A DNA stretch of 49,070 bases from CALFMR01 sp035550595 (GTDB lineage: Bacteria; Acidobacteriota; Vicinamibacteria; Vicinamibacterales; SCN-69-37), in assembly GCA_035550595.1 (NCBI GenBank), contig DASZOV010000097.1, positions 1 to 49,070 of the forward strand, given 5' to 3'. Positions 25,242 through 32,063 of the stretch are shown piece after piece. Under the pieces are notes generated by a model. That model saw only the letters and a list, made by a program, of their open reading frames with translations. It was not told the DNA's origin and searched no databases. Positions within the stretch are counted from its first letter, which is position 1. Each line of letters begins with the position of its first letter. The translations under genes and the position numbers were made by a program.

Positions 25242-25943
25242 TCAGGCGACGGCTGAGGCCGCGCGTTCAGGGGCCGCGAGCACGGCGGCGACGTACTGGA
25301 ACCGCCAGGCCGATCCGCGCCGGGTGCGCAGCCCGCGATGGTTGAGCGTGGCGGCGATGGCGCGCAGGCTGGCCCCTCTGGCGCGTTGAGCCCGCGCGAG
25401 TTCGGCGATGGCCTGCTCGTCGGCTTCCGGCGCGAGCGTTCGACCATCCGCCGCACAGCGCCAGCCGTAGGGCACCGTGCCGACCCGCTGGCCGACGGCC
25501 TGCTTGTGGTGGAGGGCGTCTCGCGTCCGCTCGCCGATGGCCTCGCGTTCCCACTGGCTGACGCTGACCATGATGTTCAGGACGAGCCGCCCGGCGGCCG
25601 TCCGCGTGTCGAGCGCGTCGGCGACCGAGACGAGCGACACGCCCCGGCGCTCGAACCGCTTCAGCAGTTCGGCGAGGTCCGCCACAGACCGCGTGAGACG
25701 GTCGAGCTTGGCGATGATGACGGTCTCGACGGTGCCGGCGTCGACGGCGGCGAGCAGCCGTAGCATGCCGGGACGCTTCAGGGACTTGGCGGATTCGCCC
25801 GCATCGACGATGACATCGAGCAGGGTGACACCCTGGACGACCGCCATCGCGCGGATCTTCTCGGTCTGCGCATCGAGCGAGACGCCACGGTCGGCCTGCT
25901 TGTCGGTGGAAACGCGAACGTAACCGTAGGCAGTGGCTGCCAC
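25242..25943 (-). CDS. Small serine recombinase (resolvase/invertase type)
   Basis: A 233-residue serine recombinase. The catalytic domain reads YGYVRVSTDKQADRGVSLDA (nucleophile in VRVST), VDAGESAKSLKRPGM, AKLDRLTRSVADLAELLKRF and VSQWEREAIGERTRDAL. A short recombinase/HTH tail (GTVPYGWRCAADGR, then RARGASLRAIAATLNHRG) follows. The GTG at 25943 with GGAGGG five bases upstream is preferred to the TTG at 25961. It lacks the zinc ribbon and coiled coil of the large integrase. It might resolve dimers, invert DNA or act as a transposase. Confidence 0.9.
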   Translation of the reverse strand: MAATAYGYVRVSTDKQADRGVSLDAQTEKIRAMAVVQGVTLLDVIVDAGESAKSLKRPGMLRLLAAVDAGTVETVIIAKLDRLTRSVADLAELLKRFERRGVSLVSVADALDTRTAAGRLVLNIMVSVSQWEREAIGERTRDALHHKQAVGQRVGTVPYGWRCAADGRTLAPEADEQAIAELARAQRARGASLRAIAATLNHRGLRTRRGSAWRFQYVAAVLAAPERAASAVA

Positions 25944-26024
25944 GGACACCCTCCGGTCCAAATAGGGCCGGCGGGCTGCTATTCTCGGGGGCAGCCGGTC
26001 GGCACGCTCACTCGTGCTTGCTGG

Positions 26025-26216
26025 TTAGGACCGCGTGCGGGTTGCAGCCCGCGTGCGGTCCGTCTTCACCGTGACGCCCTTCTCCTTCAGCCAGGCGCGA
26101 ATCGCTCGCCGGACCTGTTCGGTCACGGGAATGCCGTCGCGCGCCTTGACCTGCTGAAGACCGGCCATCAGATCCACATCGAGGCGGAACGTGGTCGGTC
26201 GGAGTTCGGGGGCCAC
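26025..26216 (-). CDS. Ribbon-helix-helix DNA-binding protein
   Basis: A 63-residue RHH protein: PTTFRLDVDLMAGLQQVKAR provides the beta strand and first helix, and GIPVTEQVRRAIRAWLKEKG the second. RHH proteins of this size are antitoxins or plasmid/phage repressors. No toxin gene follows directly; the next gene downstream is the small serine recombinase. The GTG start lies about eight bases after the predicted -10 box, so the message may be leaderless. Confidence 0.75.
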   Translation of the reverse strand: MAPELRPTTFRLDVDLMAGLQQVKARDGIPVTEQVRRAIRAWLKEKGVTVKTDRTRAATRTRS

Positions 26217-26223
26217 TGCGGGG

Positions 26224-26253
26224 AGTCTACAGCGACATGTCTTTACATGTCAA
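26224..26253 (-). promoter_or_regulatory. Promoter with embedded operator for the RHH gene
   Basis: On the minus strand TTGACA (26253-26248) and TAGACT (26229-26224) are 18 bp apart. The inverted repeat GACATGT-N4-ACATGTC (26234-26251) covers the -35 end and most of the spacer. A repressor bound there would block polymerase, which fits autoregulation by the RHH protein encoded immediately downstream. Confidence 0.65.
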
Positions 26254-26363
26254 TCCACCGGTGCCGGAGGACATTCATCCAGTCCCGGACCGCATAGAAT
26301 GACCGCGCGGCGACGGGCAGCATGCCATCGGGGCACCGTTTGCGATCACTGGGGACACTAGAC

Positions 26364-27242
26364 ATGACCGAACGGGCCGATCGAACAATTGGCCAGCCGT
26401 CACCTTCTCCCGCCGATCCTCGCGAGCGCGCCGCTGGCGCTGCAGGCCCAATGGCCCAGGGGAATTGGAGGAGATTCGAGCCGATCGGCTACACGATCAA
26501 CTGGCCGCTCGTCTACAACATGGCCGCGACCGAAGTTGATCAAGGCGGCGGCCAGGCCCCGACCTCAGTCGGGACTATCCTGAGCGAGGCTCTACCGCAT
26601 CTCTTCGTATCTCTTAACGAGGACGGTTCACTTGGCGCGAGAACCGCCAAACGTCACGCGTGCGACATCAAGCAAAGCACTGGACGCATTACGGTCCTGA
26701 CGCCAAACCGTCAGATCGAGCTCAACACCTTTGGGCATGGCTGGTTCGCTGCACAGGTCATCGCGCTCTGCGTCCAAATCGACCGTCAATGCGGATCGGC
26801 AACGTTCGATCCGATCTTCTTCTATTACGACGAAGACCACGTCGTTGACGACTTCCATGAGGCGTTCAGCTTCTTCGTCGTCAACAATGACCGCATCGTT
26901 CTTGATCGCGTGAGCGTTACGCGCACCCGTGACAACGGCTTCGATCCAAGGGTGTTCGAGCCCGCCTATGGCCGCGGCCCGAAGATTTGGTGCAATACGC
27001 CCGCTGTGGAACGGGCACAAGTGCGGTGGTGGTATCGGCGGTTCTATGAAGAAACGGATGCCGGCCGGCTGACGCTACTGCGCGACGACGTCGACATCTA
27101 CGGCTACACGCCAGAGTCGCGACAGCTCGAACAGATTGCGAGTCGCGTTGAGATCCTCGCGCGCGACACGGCACGGTTGCGCCAGTTTGCCGCCGGCGTC
27201 CTCGCTCTGCTGGTTCTGATCGCGATCCTATTGTGGCGCTAG
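26364..27242 (+). CDS. Tail-anchored cargo protein, unknown
   Basis: A 292-residue protein, the only sizeable plus-strand gene in the element. A disordered N terminus (about 1-40) is followed by a mixed alpha/beta domain with many aromatic residues (GYTINWPLVYNMAATEVDQ, TFGHGWFAAQVIALCVQI, FDPIFFYYDEDHVVDDFHEA, RAQVRWWYRRFYEE). A single C-terminal membrane helix (FAAGVLALLVLIAILLWR) ends the protein. It is therefore probably a tail-anchored membrane protein facing the cytoplasm. The base composition is less GC-rich than host genes. No family is recognised. ATG 26364 is chosen; an ATG at 26322 is possible. Confidence 0.65.
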   Translation: MTERADRTIGQPSPSPADPRERAAGAAGPMAQGNWRRFEPIGYTINWPLVYNMAATEVDQGGGQAPTSVGTILSEALPHLFVSLNEDGSLGARTAKRHACDIKQSTGRITVLTPNRQIELNTFGHGWFAAQVIALCVQIDRQCGSATFDPIFFYYDEDHVVDDFHEAFSFFVVNNDRIVLDRVSVTRTRDNGFDPRVFEPAYGRGPKIWCNTPAVERAQVRWWYRRFYEETDAGRLTLLRDDVDIYGYTPESRQLEQIASRVEILARDTARLRQFAAGVLALLVLIAILLWR

Positions 27243-27307
27243 CTCTGGCGATCGCTTAGGACTGTCGCGCGGAGGTGTCGGAGAGTCATGCTCAGATTGC
27301 GCGATCC

Positions 27308-27333
27308 GTCATGTCACCGACCGGTCACATGAC
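27308..27333. terminator. Inverted repeat between convergent cargo genes
   Basis: GTCATGT and ACATGAC arms with an inner ACCG/CCGGT match form a 26-bp near-palindrome. It lies in the gap between two genes that converge (27242 and 27355). No U tract follows. A bidirectional terminator is likely, a binding site possible. Confidence 0.4.
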
Positions 27334-27354
27334 AACCGACCCCGCGCCGGACCT

Positions 27355-28035
27355 CTATTGGCCGCCGAGCGGCGGCAGCGTCGGGAGGGCTGGGAGACTC
27401 GGCAGTGCGGGCAGGGCAGGGATCGCCGGAATGGTCGGCGTCGAGATGATCGACGGCGCGGTCGTCGTGTATGGGTTGTTCGGGCTGAGCGGACTGTAGC
27501 GGCTGCCGTACTGGCCGTAGGGGTTGTTGATCGACGTCGGCGAGTACCGGCTGCCGTAGCGGCCGTAAGGATTCGACACGGAGTCCGGGTCGTACGGGTT
27601 CGCGCTCAGCTTGCCGAGATACGTGCCGTCGTGGCCGACGATCGACGGCGCGGCCGTCGCGTAGGGATTCGTGGCGCTCTGTGGGCTCACGCGGCTGCCG
27701 TAGGCGCTCATCGGATTGCGGATACTCGTCGGCGACGAGACGCTGCCGTAGGGCCCGGAGGCGTTGCTCGTCGAGTTCACTGCAAACGGGCTGCCACCCA
27801 ACTGCCCGAGGTAGGTCCCGGTCGGCTGCGCCGCTGGCTGCTGCGACTCTGCCGCGACAGCGTGGACGGCCGCGTTGTACTGGGCCAGGGTCAGCCCGGG
27901 CATCTCCTGCAGCATCCGCGTGTAGGGAACTGCGGCGCGGACCTGAGCCTCCGTCATGGTCTGCGCGCCAGCGGTGGACGCGAACAGGCCGACGACGGCG
28001 ATGGCCATGACGCCGTGGCAGAACCGCTTCAACAT
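27355..28035 (-). CDS. Secreted NPYGxYGSxYSP repeat protein
   Basis: A 226-residue exported protein with a signal peptide (FCHGVMAIAVVGLFASTAGA, cut after about residue 25). After a helical stretch, it has repeated units of about 16 residues: SNPYGRYGSRYSPTSIN, NPYGQYGSRYSPLSPN and NPYTTTAPS, with an earlier degenerate set (NASGPYGSVSSPTSIRNPMS) and two YLGxL motifs. The end is Pro-rich (TIPAIPALPALPSLPALP). Short extracellular proteins with YLGxLxxNPYDPDSxSNPYG repeats occur in diverse bacteria without known function. The ATG at 28035 has GGAGG seven bases upstream. Confidence 0.75.
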   Translation of the reverse strand: MLKRFCHGVMAIAVVGLFASTAGAQTMTEAQVRAAVPYTRMLQEMPGLTLAQYNAAVHAVAAESQQPAAQPTGTYLGQLGGSPFAVNSTSNASGPYGSVSSPTSIRNPMSAYGSRVSPQSATNPYATAAPSIVGHDGTYLGKLSANPYDPDSVSNPYGRYGSRYSPTSINNPYGQYGSRYSPLSPNNPYTTTAPSIISTPTIPAIPALPALPSLPALPTLPPLGGQ

Positions 28036-28215
28036 CTCGGAGCCTCCAAGGATGCCCACACGCTACGTCTGGCGTGCCGGAGCGGTCAAGTTCACAGCGT
28101 TGCAAGCCCCTAAAGGGGGCGGGCGGCGTCCACCGCCTGGATGCCGAACATCGGCGCGCAGCCGGAGTCGGCGATGGTCGGTGCGTCCATGTTGTCCTTC
28201 AACCAATGGACGACG

Positions 28216-28656
28216 TCACACCGGTCGCTTTTCTGCCCGCTTCTTGCGACGGACCGGCGGCGCAGCTATCGACAGTTCGTTTTCACTGACGAGAAGAACG
28301 CCGTTGGGAGTGATGACGAGGCCTAGTCTGGCTAGCCGCAGAAAGTCCATGCCAATAATCAAGTCCAGACAGTCTGGTTCGATTAGCGCGAGAACCAAGA
28401 GTTCGCGATCGCCAACGCGAACGACGACGTGCGTCGTCCACGCGTTCTTTGAGGTGTCGTCAGCCAGGCTGACCGTCGTGGTGCTCTCTACAAATACCCG
28501 TAGACGCTTAGCGAGCGCCACGGGCAGCATGAGCGTTCCATTGAAGCCCGTATCAATCATCGCTCGCGCGGGAACGACGCTCGTGCTTTCGACTGCCGAC
28601 AGGTGTAGCGCGACGCACGGACTTCCGCGCCTAAAGTGCCCGGACGCGACGAGCAT
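28216..28656 (-). CDS. Retropepsin-like (clan AA) aspartic protease
   Basis: A 146-residue single-lobe aspartic protease. The catalytic motif is ARAMIDTGFNGTLMLP (Asp35-Thr-Gly) and the hydrophobic-hydrophobic-Gly block is LIIGMDFLRLARLGLVI (about 99-115). Like retroviral proteases it would work as a dimer. There is no signal peptide or membrane helix, so it is cytoplasmic. The C terminus is strongly basic (PVRRKKRAEKRPV). It overlaps the preceding small gene by 26 bp, so the two are made together. Pairs of this kind are common in cyanobacteria, and the substrate is unknown. Confidence 0.8.
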   Translation of the reverse strand: MLVASGHFRRGSPCVALHLSAVESTSVVPARAMIDTGFNGTLMLPVALAKRLRVFVESTTTVSLADDTSKNAWTTHVVVRVGDRELLVLALIEPDCLDLIIGMDFLRLARLGLVITPNGVLLVSENELSIAAPPVRRKKRAEKRPV

Positions 28657-28945
28657 GGAACATGAAATTTCGGAACGCGGCGTCCGCTCCGATCTTCACC
28701 AGGTGAAAGACGCCATCGGGATTCTTGGCCCGGGCCGCCTCCAGCGCCTTTTCGGGGAATCGGTCTGTTGAAATCGTGCCGCTGACAATGTCGATCGCAG
28801 CAAACTGGCCGCTGTGAGTCCTCTGCAGTTGCGGACGTACAGCCTCGTAGATTTCGTTCGCGAGGCGTGCAATACGTTTGATGTCCGCGCGCAGAAGCGG
28901 ATCGCGAGAGTCGAGCGGCCCTTCGTCGTTGTTGATCTTCGCCAT
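28631..28945 (-). CDS. Small partner of the retropepsin-like protease
   Basis: A 104-residue soluble protein. An N-terminal helix (LRADIKRIARLANEIYEAVR) precedes the block SGQFAAIDIVSGTISTDRFP, then ALEAARAKNPDGVFHLVKIG. The pattern G-K/Q-F-x-A-I-D-x-x-S/T-G, followed later by a hydrophobic-K/R-IG motif, is that of the small protein that precedes clan AA proteases in many genomes. The 26-bp overlap with the protease gene supports a functional pair, possibly substrate, adaptor or antitoxin. The role is not known. Confidence 0.65.
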   Translation of the reverse strand: MAKINNDEGPLDSRDPLLRADIKRIARLANEIYEAVRPQLQRTHSGQFAAIDIVSGTISTDRFPEKALEAARAKNPDGVFHLVKIGADAAFRNFMFHARRVRAL

Positions 28946-28950
28946 TGTTC

Positions 28951-29151
28951 TCAGCGGCGCTTGCCGCGAGACGCAGTCTGGCCTTGGCTTGACGATCGCG
29001 CGGGTGCTAGCGCAGCCGAGTCGCCGACTTCGCGACTCGTCTTCCCTCGCTCGTAGCTGCTTCCGATCGCTTTTCGGAGGTCGGGAGAAATCGTGATCCG
29101 ATTCAGGCGAATTCCGCGGCGGATGTCGTCTTCGTTCGCCATTTTCCCCAT
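28951..29151 (-). CDS. Small basic protein of the GAF/retropepsin cluster
   Basis: A 66-residue protein: EDDIRRGIRLNRITISPDLR, then KAIGSSYERGKTSREVGDSA and a Ser/Arg/Lys-rich tail. It lies seven bases after the GAF gene stop and five bases before the next start, so it belongs to the same transcript. The frame is open upstream but would run into the GAF gene. The family is unknown; the Arg-rich composition might bind nucleic acid or be a protease target. Confidence 0.45.
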   Translation of the reverse strand: MGKMANEDDIRRGIRLNRITISPDLRKAIGSSYERGKTSREVGDSAALAPARSSSQGQTASRGKRR

Positions 29152-29158
29152 CCTGACG

Positions 29159-29872
29159 CTAAGCGTAACGCTGCCCCACAAAATACGCAATTCCGACGCA
29201 TGCGAATTGGATCGCTGCCAGACGTTCATCTGTGAAGAAGTTGACGTCGGCCGCATCGGCGTATAGGACGCCTTGGACGCGTTCGTGGCCGTCAAAAATT
29301 GGCATCGCCGCCCACGAGCGCGTCTCTGGACTCAGGGCCGCCGCCTCTTCGCGCGTGTAGCCGTAGGCCTTCGTCAGCGTGTAAATAAATTCTTCTTGGT
29401 TTGCCGTCTCTCGGCGGCCGGTCGACAACGCCTTGTTCCTGAAGGCATCGCCAATTGCGCCGGCCCGGCTAGAGAAGCGGCGACGCACGCCATGCCCAGC
29501 CCTGGCATTTCCCACGTAGTTGAGAGCCTGTTCCAACTTTTCGCCGTCGGCCACGGGGACATAAATCGTCATGCGAAGCCCGCTCTCGTCTTGGCCGCCC
29601 ACCACAACGGCGCGCAGCGTGTGAAGGCAACCGGCGAGGTCATGCACGCTCTCCTTGCGACCAGCCTTACGGGCAACTACGACCGCCTTAGCGACTTGTG
29701 CGGCGCACGATAAAAGTCCGATCGTCAAAATGCTGACGCCAGCGACATGCGACGCAGCAACCACGGCTCCAAGACACACGACCGCCAGTGATAAAGCGGC
29801 CTGGCTAATGTCATACGGCAGAGGGCTTCCCAAAAACTGCGTCCAGCGGGACGGCTGTCTCGGAATCGGCAT
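29159..29872 (-). CDS. Two-TM membrane protein with GAF domain
   Basis: A 237-residue protein. Two predicted helices (about 23-41 and 44-66) form an N-terminal hairpin, followed by a cytoplasmic GAF domain (about 80-235): RRRFSSRAGAIGDAFRNKAL, EEFIYTLTKAYGYTREEA, RSWAAMPIFDGHERVQGVLY and NFFTDERLAAIQFACVGIAY. GAF domains bind small ligands such as cyclic nucleotides or haem. There is no kinase, cyclase or HTH output, so signal transfer would be through partners. It is the first gene of a four-gene minus-strand cluster ending in the retropepsin-like protease. The function is unknown. Confidence 0.7.
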   Translation of the reverse strand: MPIPRQPSRWTQFLGSPLPYDISQAALSLAVVCLGAVVAASHVAGVSILTIGLLSCAAQVAKAVVVARKAGRKESVHDLAGCLHTLRAVVVGGQDESGLRMTIYVPVADGEKLEQALNYVGNARAGHGVRRRFSSRAGAIGDAFRNKALSTGRRETANQEEFIYTLTKAYGYTREEAAALSPETRSWAAMPIFDGHERVQGVLYADAADVNFFTDERLAAIQFACVGIAYFVGQRYA

Positions 29873-30041
29873 GCGGAACTGCGTCGCAGATTGTATGGCA
29901 GGTCCACCTCATAGCGCCTACGGCGTCGCGCCGGCCGGCAGTCGCTTGTTTGCAGTCTTGAGGTCTGCGCCTCACGGTCGAGCATAGCGAGCCTACGCGG
30001 CCGCCGGCTTGAGCGAGCCACGCAGCGGATAGCAAAACGCG

Positions 30042-30220
30042 TCGAATCCCCGTACCGGTACCACCGCTTTTATTACAGGAACGTCCGCCAGGAACTTCGC
30101 CAGCGTCCCTTCTCCAGCGAACTCGTACCAGCGATCGCCCACCTTCCCATTCGGGGAGAACACGAGCCGGCCGTCGAGCAGCTTCCGCAGGATCTGCCGC
30201 GCCAGCGTCGTGTCCTGTCC
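30042..30220 (-). pseudogene. Right attachment repeat with integrase 3' remnant
   Basis: The first 22 bases repeat the tRNA-Glu 3' end, and the following about 157 bp encode GQDTTLARQILRKLLDGRLV, FSPNGKVGDRWYEFAGEG and LAKFLADVPVIKA, near-identical to the C terminus of the element's own integrase. The match to 12840-13018 is about 94%, with mostly silent changes. The rest of the integrase is missing, so this is a remnant of a sister element. The flanking stretches 29873-30041 and 30221-30329 hold no gene that I can see. Confidence 0.85.
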
Positions 30221-30329
30221 CACCTGAAGGCCCACCCACACTCATTCACGAGTACCGACTCGCTGTTGCTGCGATGCGCGCTTCGAGGACCGACCTTGGT
30301 GCTCTACCGAGACCGACCCAAGCCGTGCA

Positions 30330-31055
30330 TCAGACGCTGGAGGATGGGACTGCCAGCACCTGATGCGCGATGGAACCCAGCCGCGCGCGGGTCTCCGATG
30401 ACATGCGACGGCAGAAGTCGGTCATTGCGCGGCCACCTCGCGGAATGAACGCGCCCTGCAACGACCGGCGTGACCGGTTGGAGCCGTTGATACCCTGGCC
30501 GTGCCACGTGGATCCATTGAACACGAGCAGCGATCCTGCTGGCCCGCAGGCCGACACCAGTCGCGCCGTGTACTCCTGCATACGACCATCCCTTGGTGGG
30601 TCGCCCCAGTGGTGCGAGCCGGGGACGAAGCGCGTGGCGCCGTTGTCCGGTGTGAACGCGTCGATCATGAGGATGAAGCCGAGTAGTGGCCAGTCGGTTG
30701 AGTCGCGTTTCACGTCGACGTGGATGTCCAGCACTTCCGATCCTGGCCGAAGGGTTCGTGCGTTCAACGAACTGAGCTTGAACGGCCCACCGACGATCTG
30801 AGCCGCCGCGTCGAGCAGTGGCGGATAGATGTACAGCGGATCGAACAGCGGGCCACGGTTGACGAAGTCCACCACCCGAGTCGACGTGGATCCTATTCGG
30901 ATGTCATCTCCAACGGCGGCTCCGACTTCCGCATCGTAGGCGTCCGCGACCAAGCCGAATTGCTCGACAGGATAGGGCCCCTCAAGCACGACGAAGCCGG
31001 ACTCTTGCAGAGTGGCCATCGCAGCAGGAGGCAGCGTACCGGATACCGTCTGCAT
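30330..31055 (-). CDS. Phytanoyl-CoA dioxygenase (PhyH)-like oxygenase
   Basis: A 241-residue Fe(II)/2-oxoglutarate oxygenase of the PhyH family. The N-terminal block MATLQESGFVVLEGPYPVEQ is typical. The iron site is HVD (in VLDIHVDVKRD), with the distal histidine in NGSTWHGQG. FTPDNGATRFVPGSHHWGDP is a family hallmark. The ATG at 31055 starts MQTVSGTL; the upstream open frame has a different character. It lies just outside the mobile element. The substrate is unknown; members hydroxylate diverse small molecules and natural products. Confidence 0.85.
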   Translation of the reverse strand: MQTVSGTLPPAAMATLQESGFVVLEGPYPVEQFGLVADAYDAEVGAAVGDDIRIGSTSTRVVDFVNRGPLFDPLYIYPPLLDAAAQIVGGPFKLSSLNARTLRPGSEVLDIHVDVKRDSTDWPLLGFILMIDAFTPDNGATRFVPGSHHWGDPPRDGRMQEYTARLVSACGPAGSLLVFNGSTWHGQGINGSNRSRRSLQGAFIPRGGRAMTDFCRRMSSETRARLGSIAHQVLAVPSSSV

Positions 31056-31085
31056 GCAAGCTTTTCCTCCGGATGCTGCTGAGCT

Positions 31086-31232
31086 GTGGAGCGATCCCTC
31101 GCTTGGCCGTTCAGTGAAACCAACGATCGCTATGAGCCTCGCGTTCCCGACGAGCGTCGCGCGATTGCGCTCGAACGCTATCTGACGTCCGGCTCCGGCA
31201 TCGAGTTCGCCAGGCGGCACCTGCGCGAGTAG
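31086..31232 (+). pseudogene. Possible gene remnant
   Basis: A 48-codon frame (GTG to TAG) whose peptide has protein-like composition (NDRYEPRVPDERRAIALERY, then TSGSGIEFARRHLRE). It fills the 195-bp gap between two minus-strand genes and has no clear ribosome site. It could be the last part of a gene cut off by rearrangement next to the integration site. Low certainty. Confidence 0.2.
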
Positions 31233-31250
31233 AAGCGCGGTCCGTCGAGG

Positions 31251-31487
31251 TTACGGCTGCCCCACGCGCCGTTGCGCGCGTTTCTGACCGATAGCCGCGA
31301 CGACCGCCACTACGCCCGAGACGAACGTGAGCAGCAAAGCCGGCGCGACAACGCCGGCAATGTCCCCGTCGTCTCCTGTTCTGCCACGGGCGAGCACCAT
31401 CAGGGTCAGAATTCCAGATACCAGCAGGACGCTGCTGGCGGCAGCGGCGTATTTGACGGTCTTCAGGAAACGGATGTCGTCGCTCAT
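31251..31487 (-). CDS. Small two-helix membrane protein
   Basis: A 78-residue protein with two hydrophobic segments (YAAAASSVLLVSGILTLMVL, then VVAPALLLTFVSGVVAVVAA), a polar link (RGRTGDDGD) and a basic C terminus. The ATG at 31487 starts MSDDIRFLK; another lies four codons upstream. Unknown family, with no obvious partner. Confidence 0.5.
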   Translation of the reverse strand: MSDDIRFLKTVKYAAAASSVLLVSGILTLMVLARGRTGDDGDIAGVVAPALLLTFVSGVVAVVAAIGQKRAQRRVGQP

Positions 31488-31547
31488 GGCGTTCCTCATG
31501 TGTCAGGCGCGAGCACGCCTCCGGCCTCGTGCCTCGCGTACCCGCAC

Positions 31548-32063
31548 TCAGCGTCGATGCGTCTTCGACGAGCGCCGCTGTGATGGTTGACGGCGTTCCC
31601 TTGGTGTCGCGTGTGCGGTTTCCACGGAAACGACCGGACTGCGGGGAATTGGCACCGCGACGACGTCGAGGCCGTCGATACCGGAAAAGTCATCGGGATT
31701 GCACGTGTACACGGGCAGATGGTTGGCGAGCGCCGTCGCGGCAATCAGGACGTCGTACGCACGCGCGCGCGTCTTGCGGCCGGCGCGACGCAGCGAAGCT
31801 GCGACACGGCCAAAGGCCCGCGCTGCCTGTGCATCGAATGGGAGCGGCTCGAAGTCGGCTTCGGCCTGTTGCAGATGCGCCTGGCGAGCCGCGCGTTCGG
31901 CTTCGGTGGATGCGACCAACGGCCCGACCGACAGCTCGGCCAGTGTCACGGCGGTAGTCAGCGGCTCGGCAGGTAGCAGCGCCGCGTCCGTCATCCGCGG
32001 CAGCAGGATGACCGTGCTCGTATCCAGGACGCCGCGTGCGTGCTGGACGGCCGGCGCTGTCAT
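31548..32063 (-). CDS. PIN-domain toxin (VapC-like)
   Basis: A 171-residue PIN-domain ribonuclease. The acidic site residues are visible in order: Asp in GVLDTSTVILL, Glu in VTLAELSVG, Asp in ARAYDVLIAATALAN and Asp in CNPDDFSG. The first about 135 residues are a normal VapC length, followed by an unusual basic tail (HATPRERRQPSQRRSSKTHR). The ATG overlaps the antitoxin stop by four bases. Such toxins cleave tRNA or rRNA when released from the antitoxin. Confidence 0.88.
   Translation of the reverse strand: MTAPAVQHARGVLDTSTVILLPRMTDAALLPAEPLTTAVTLAELSVGPLVASTEAERAARQAHLQQAEADFEPLPFDAQAARAFGRVAASLRRAGRKTRARAYDVLIAATALANHLPVYTCNPDDFSGIDGLDVVAVPIPRSPVVSVETAHATPRERRQPSQRRSSKTHRR

Larger units (their letters stand above)
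12840..30063. mobile_element. tRNA-Glu-integrated element, phage-satellite or reduced prophage
   Basis: The element is bounded by copies of the last 22 bases of tRNA-Glu at 12840-12861 and 30042-30063, giving a unit of about 17.2 kb. A large serine integrase gene sits exactly at the tRNA edge. Inside are a replication-type ATPase, virion-like proteins, a tyrosine recombinase, a small serine recombinase, HTH and RHH regulators, and a cargo block. No portal, major capsid, large terminase or tail-tube gene is recognised. Most genes are on the minus strand, and the cargo (26364-29872) looks visibly less GC-rich than the host. The boundaries are well supported; the satellite label is an inference from the missing genes. 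Confidence 0.85.

Noticed and set aside
28081..28140. Small hairpin (CCCCT...AGGGG) as a riboswitch or array unit
   Set aside because: It is a short isolated stem with no conserved riboswitch features; at most a weak terminator.
12862..30063. CRISPR array or diversity-generating retroelement in the element
   Set aside because: No regularly spaced 25-40 base repeats and no reverse transcriptase or template/variable repeat pair are seen.
29811..30245. A 144-codon minus-strand frame across the right attachment site
   Set aside because: It crosses the recombination junction and is out of frame with both the integrase remnant and the GAF gene.
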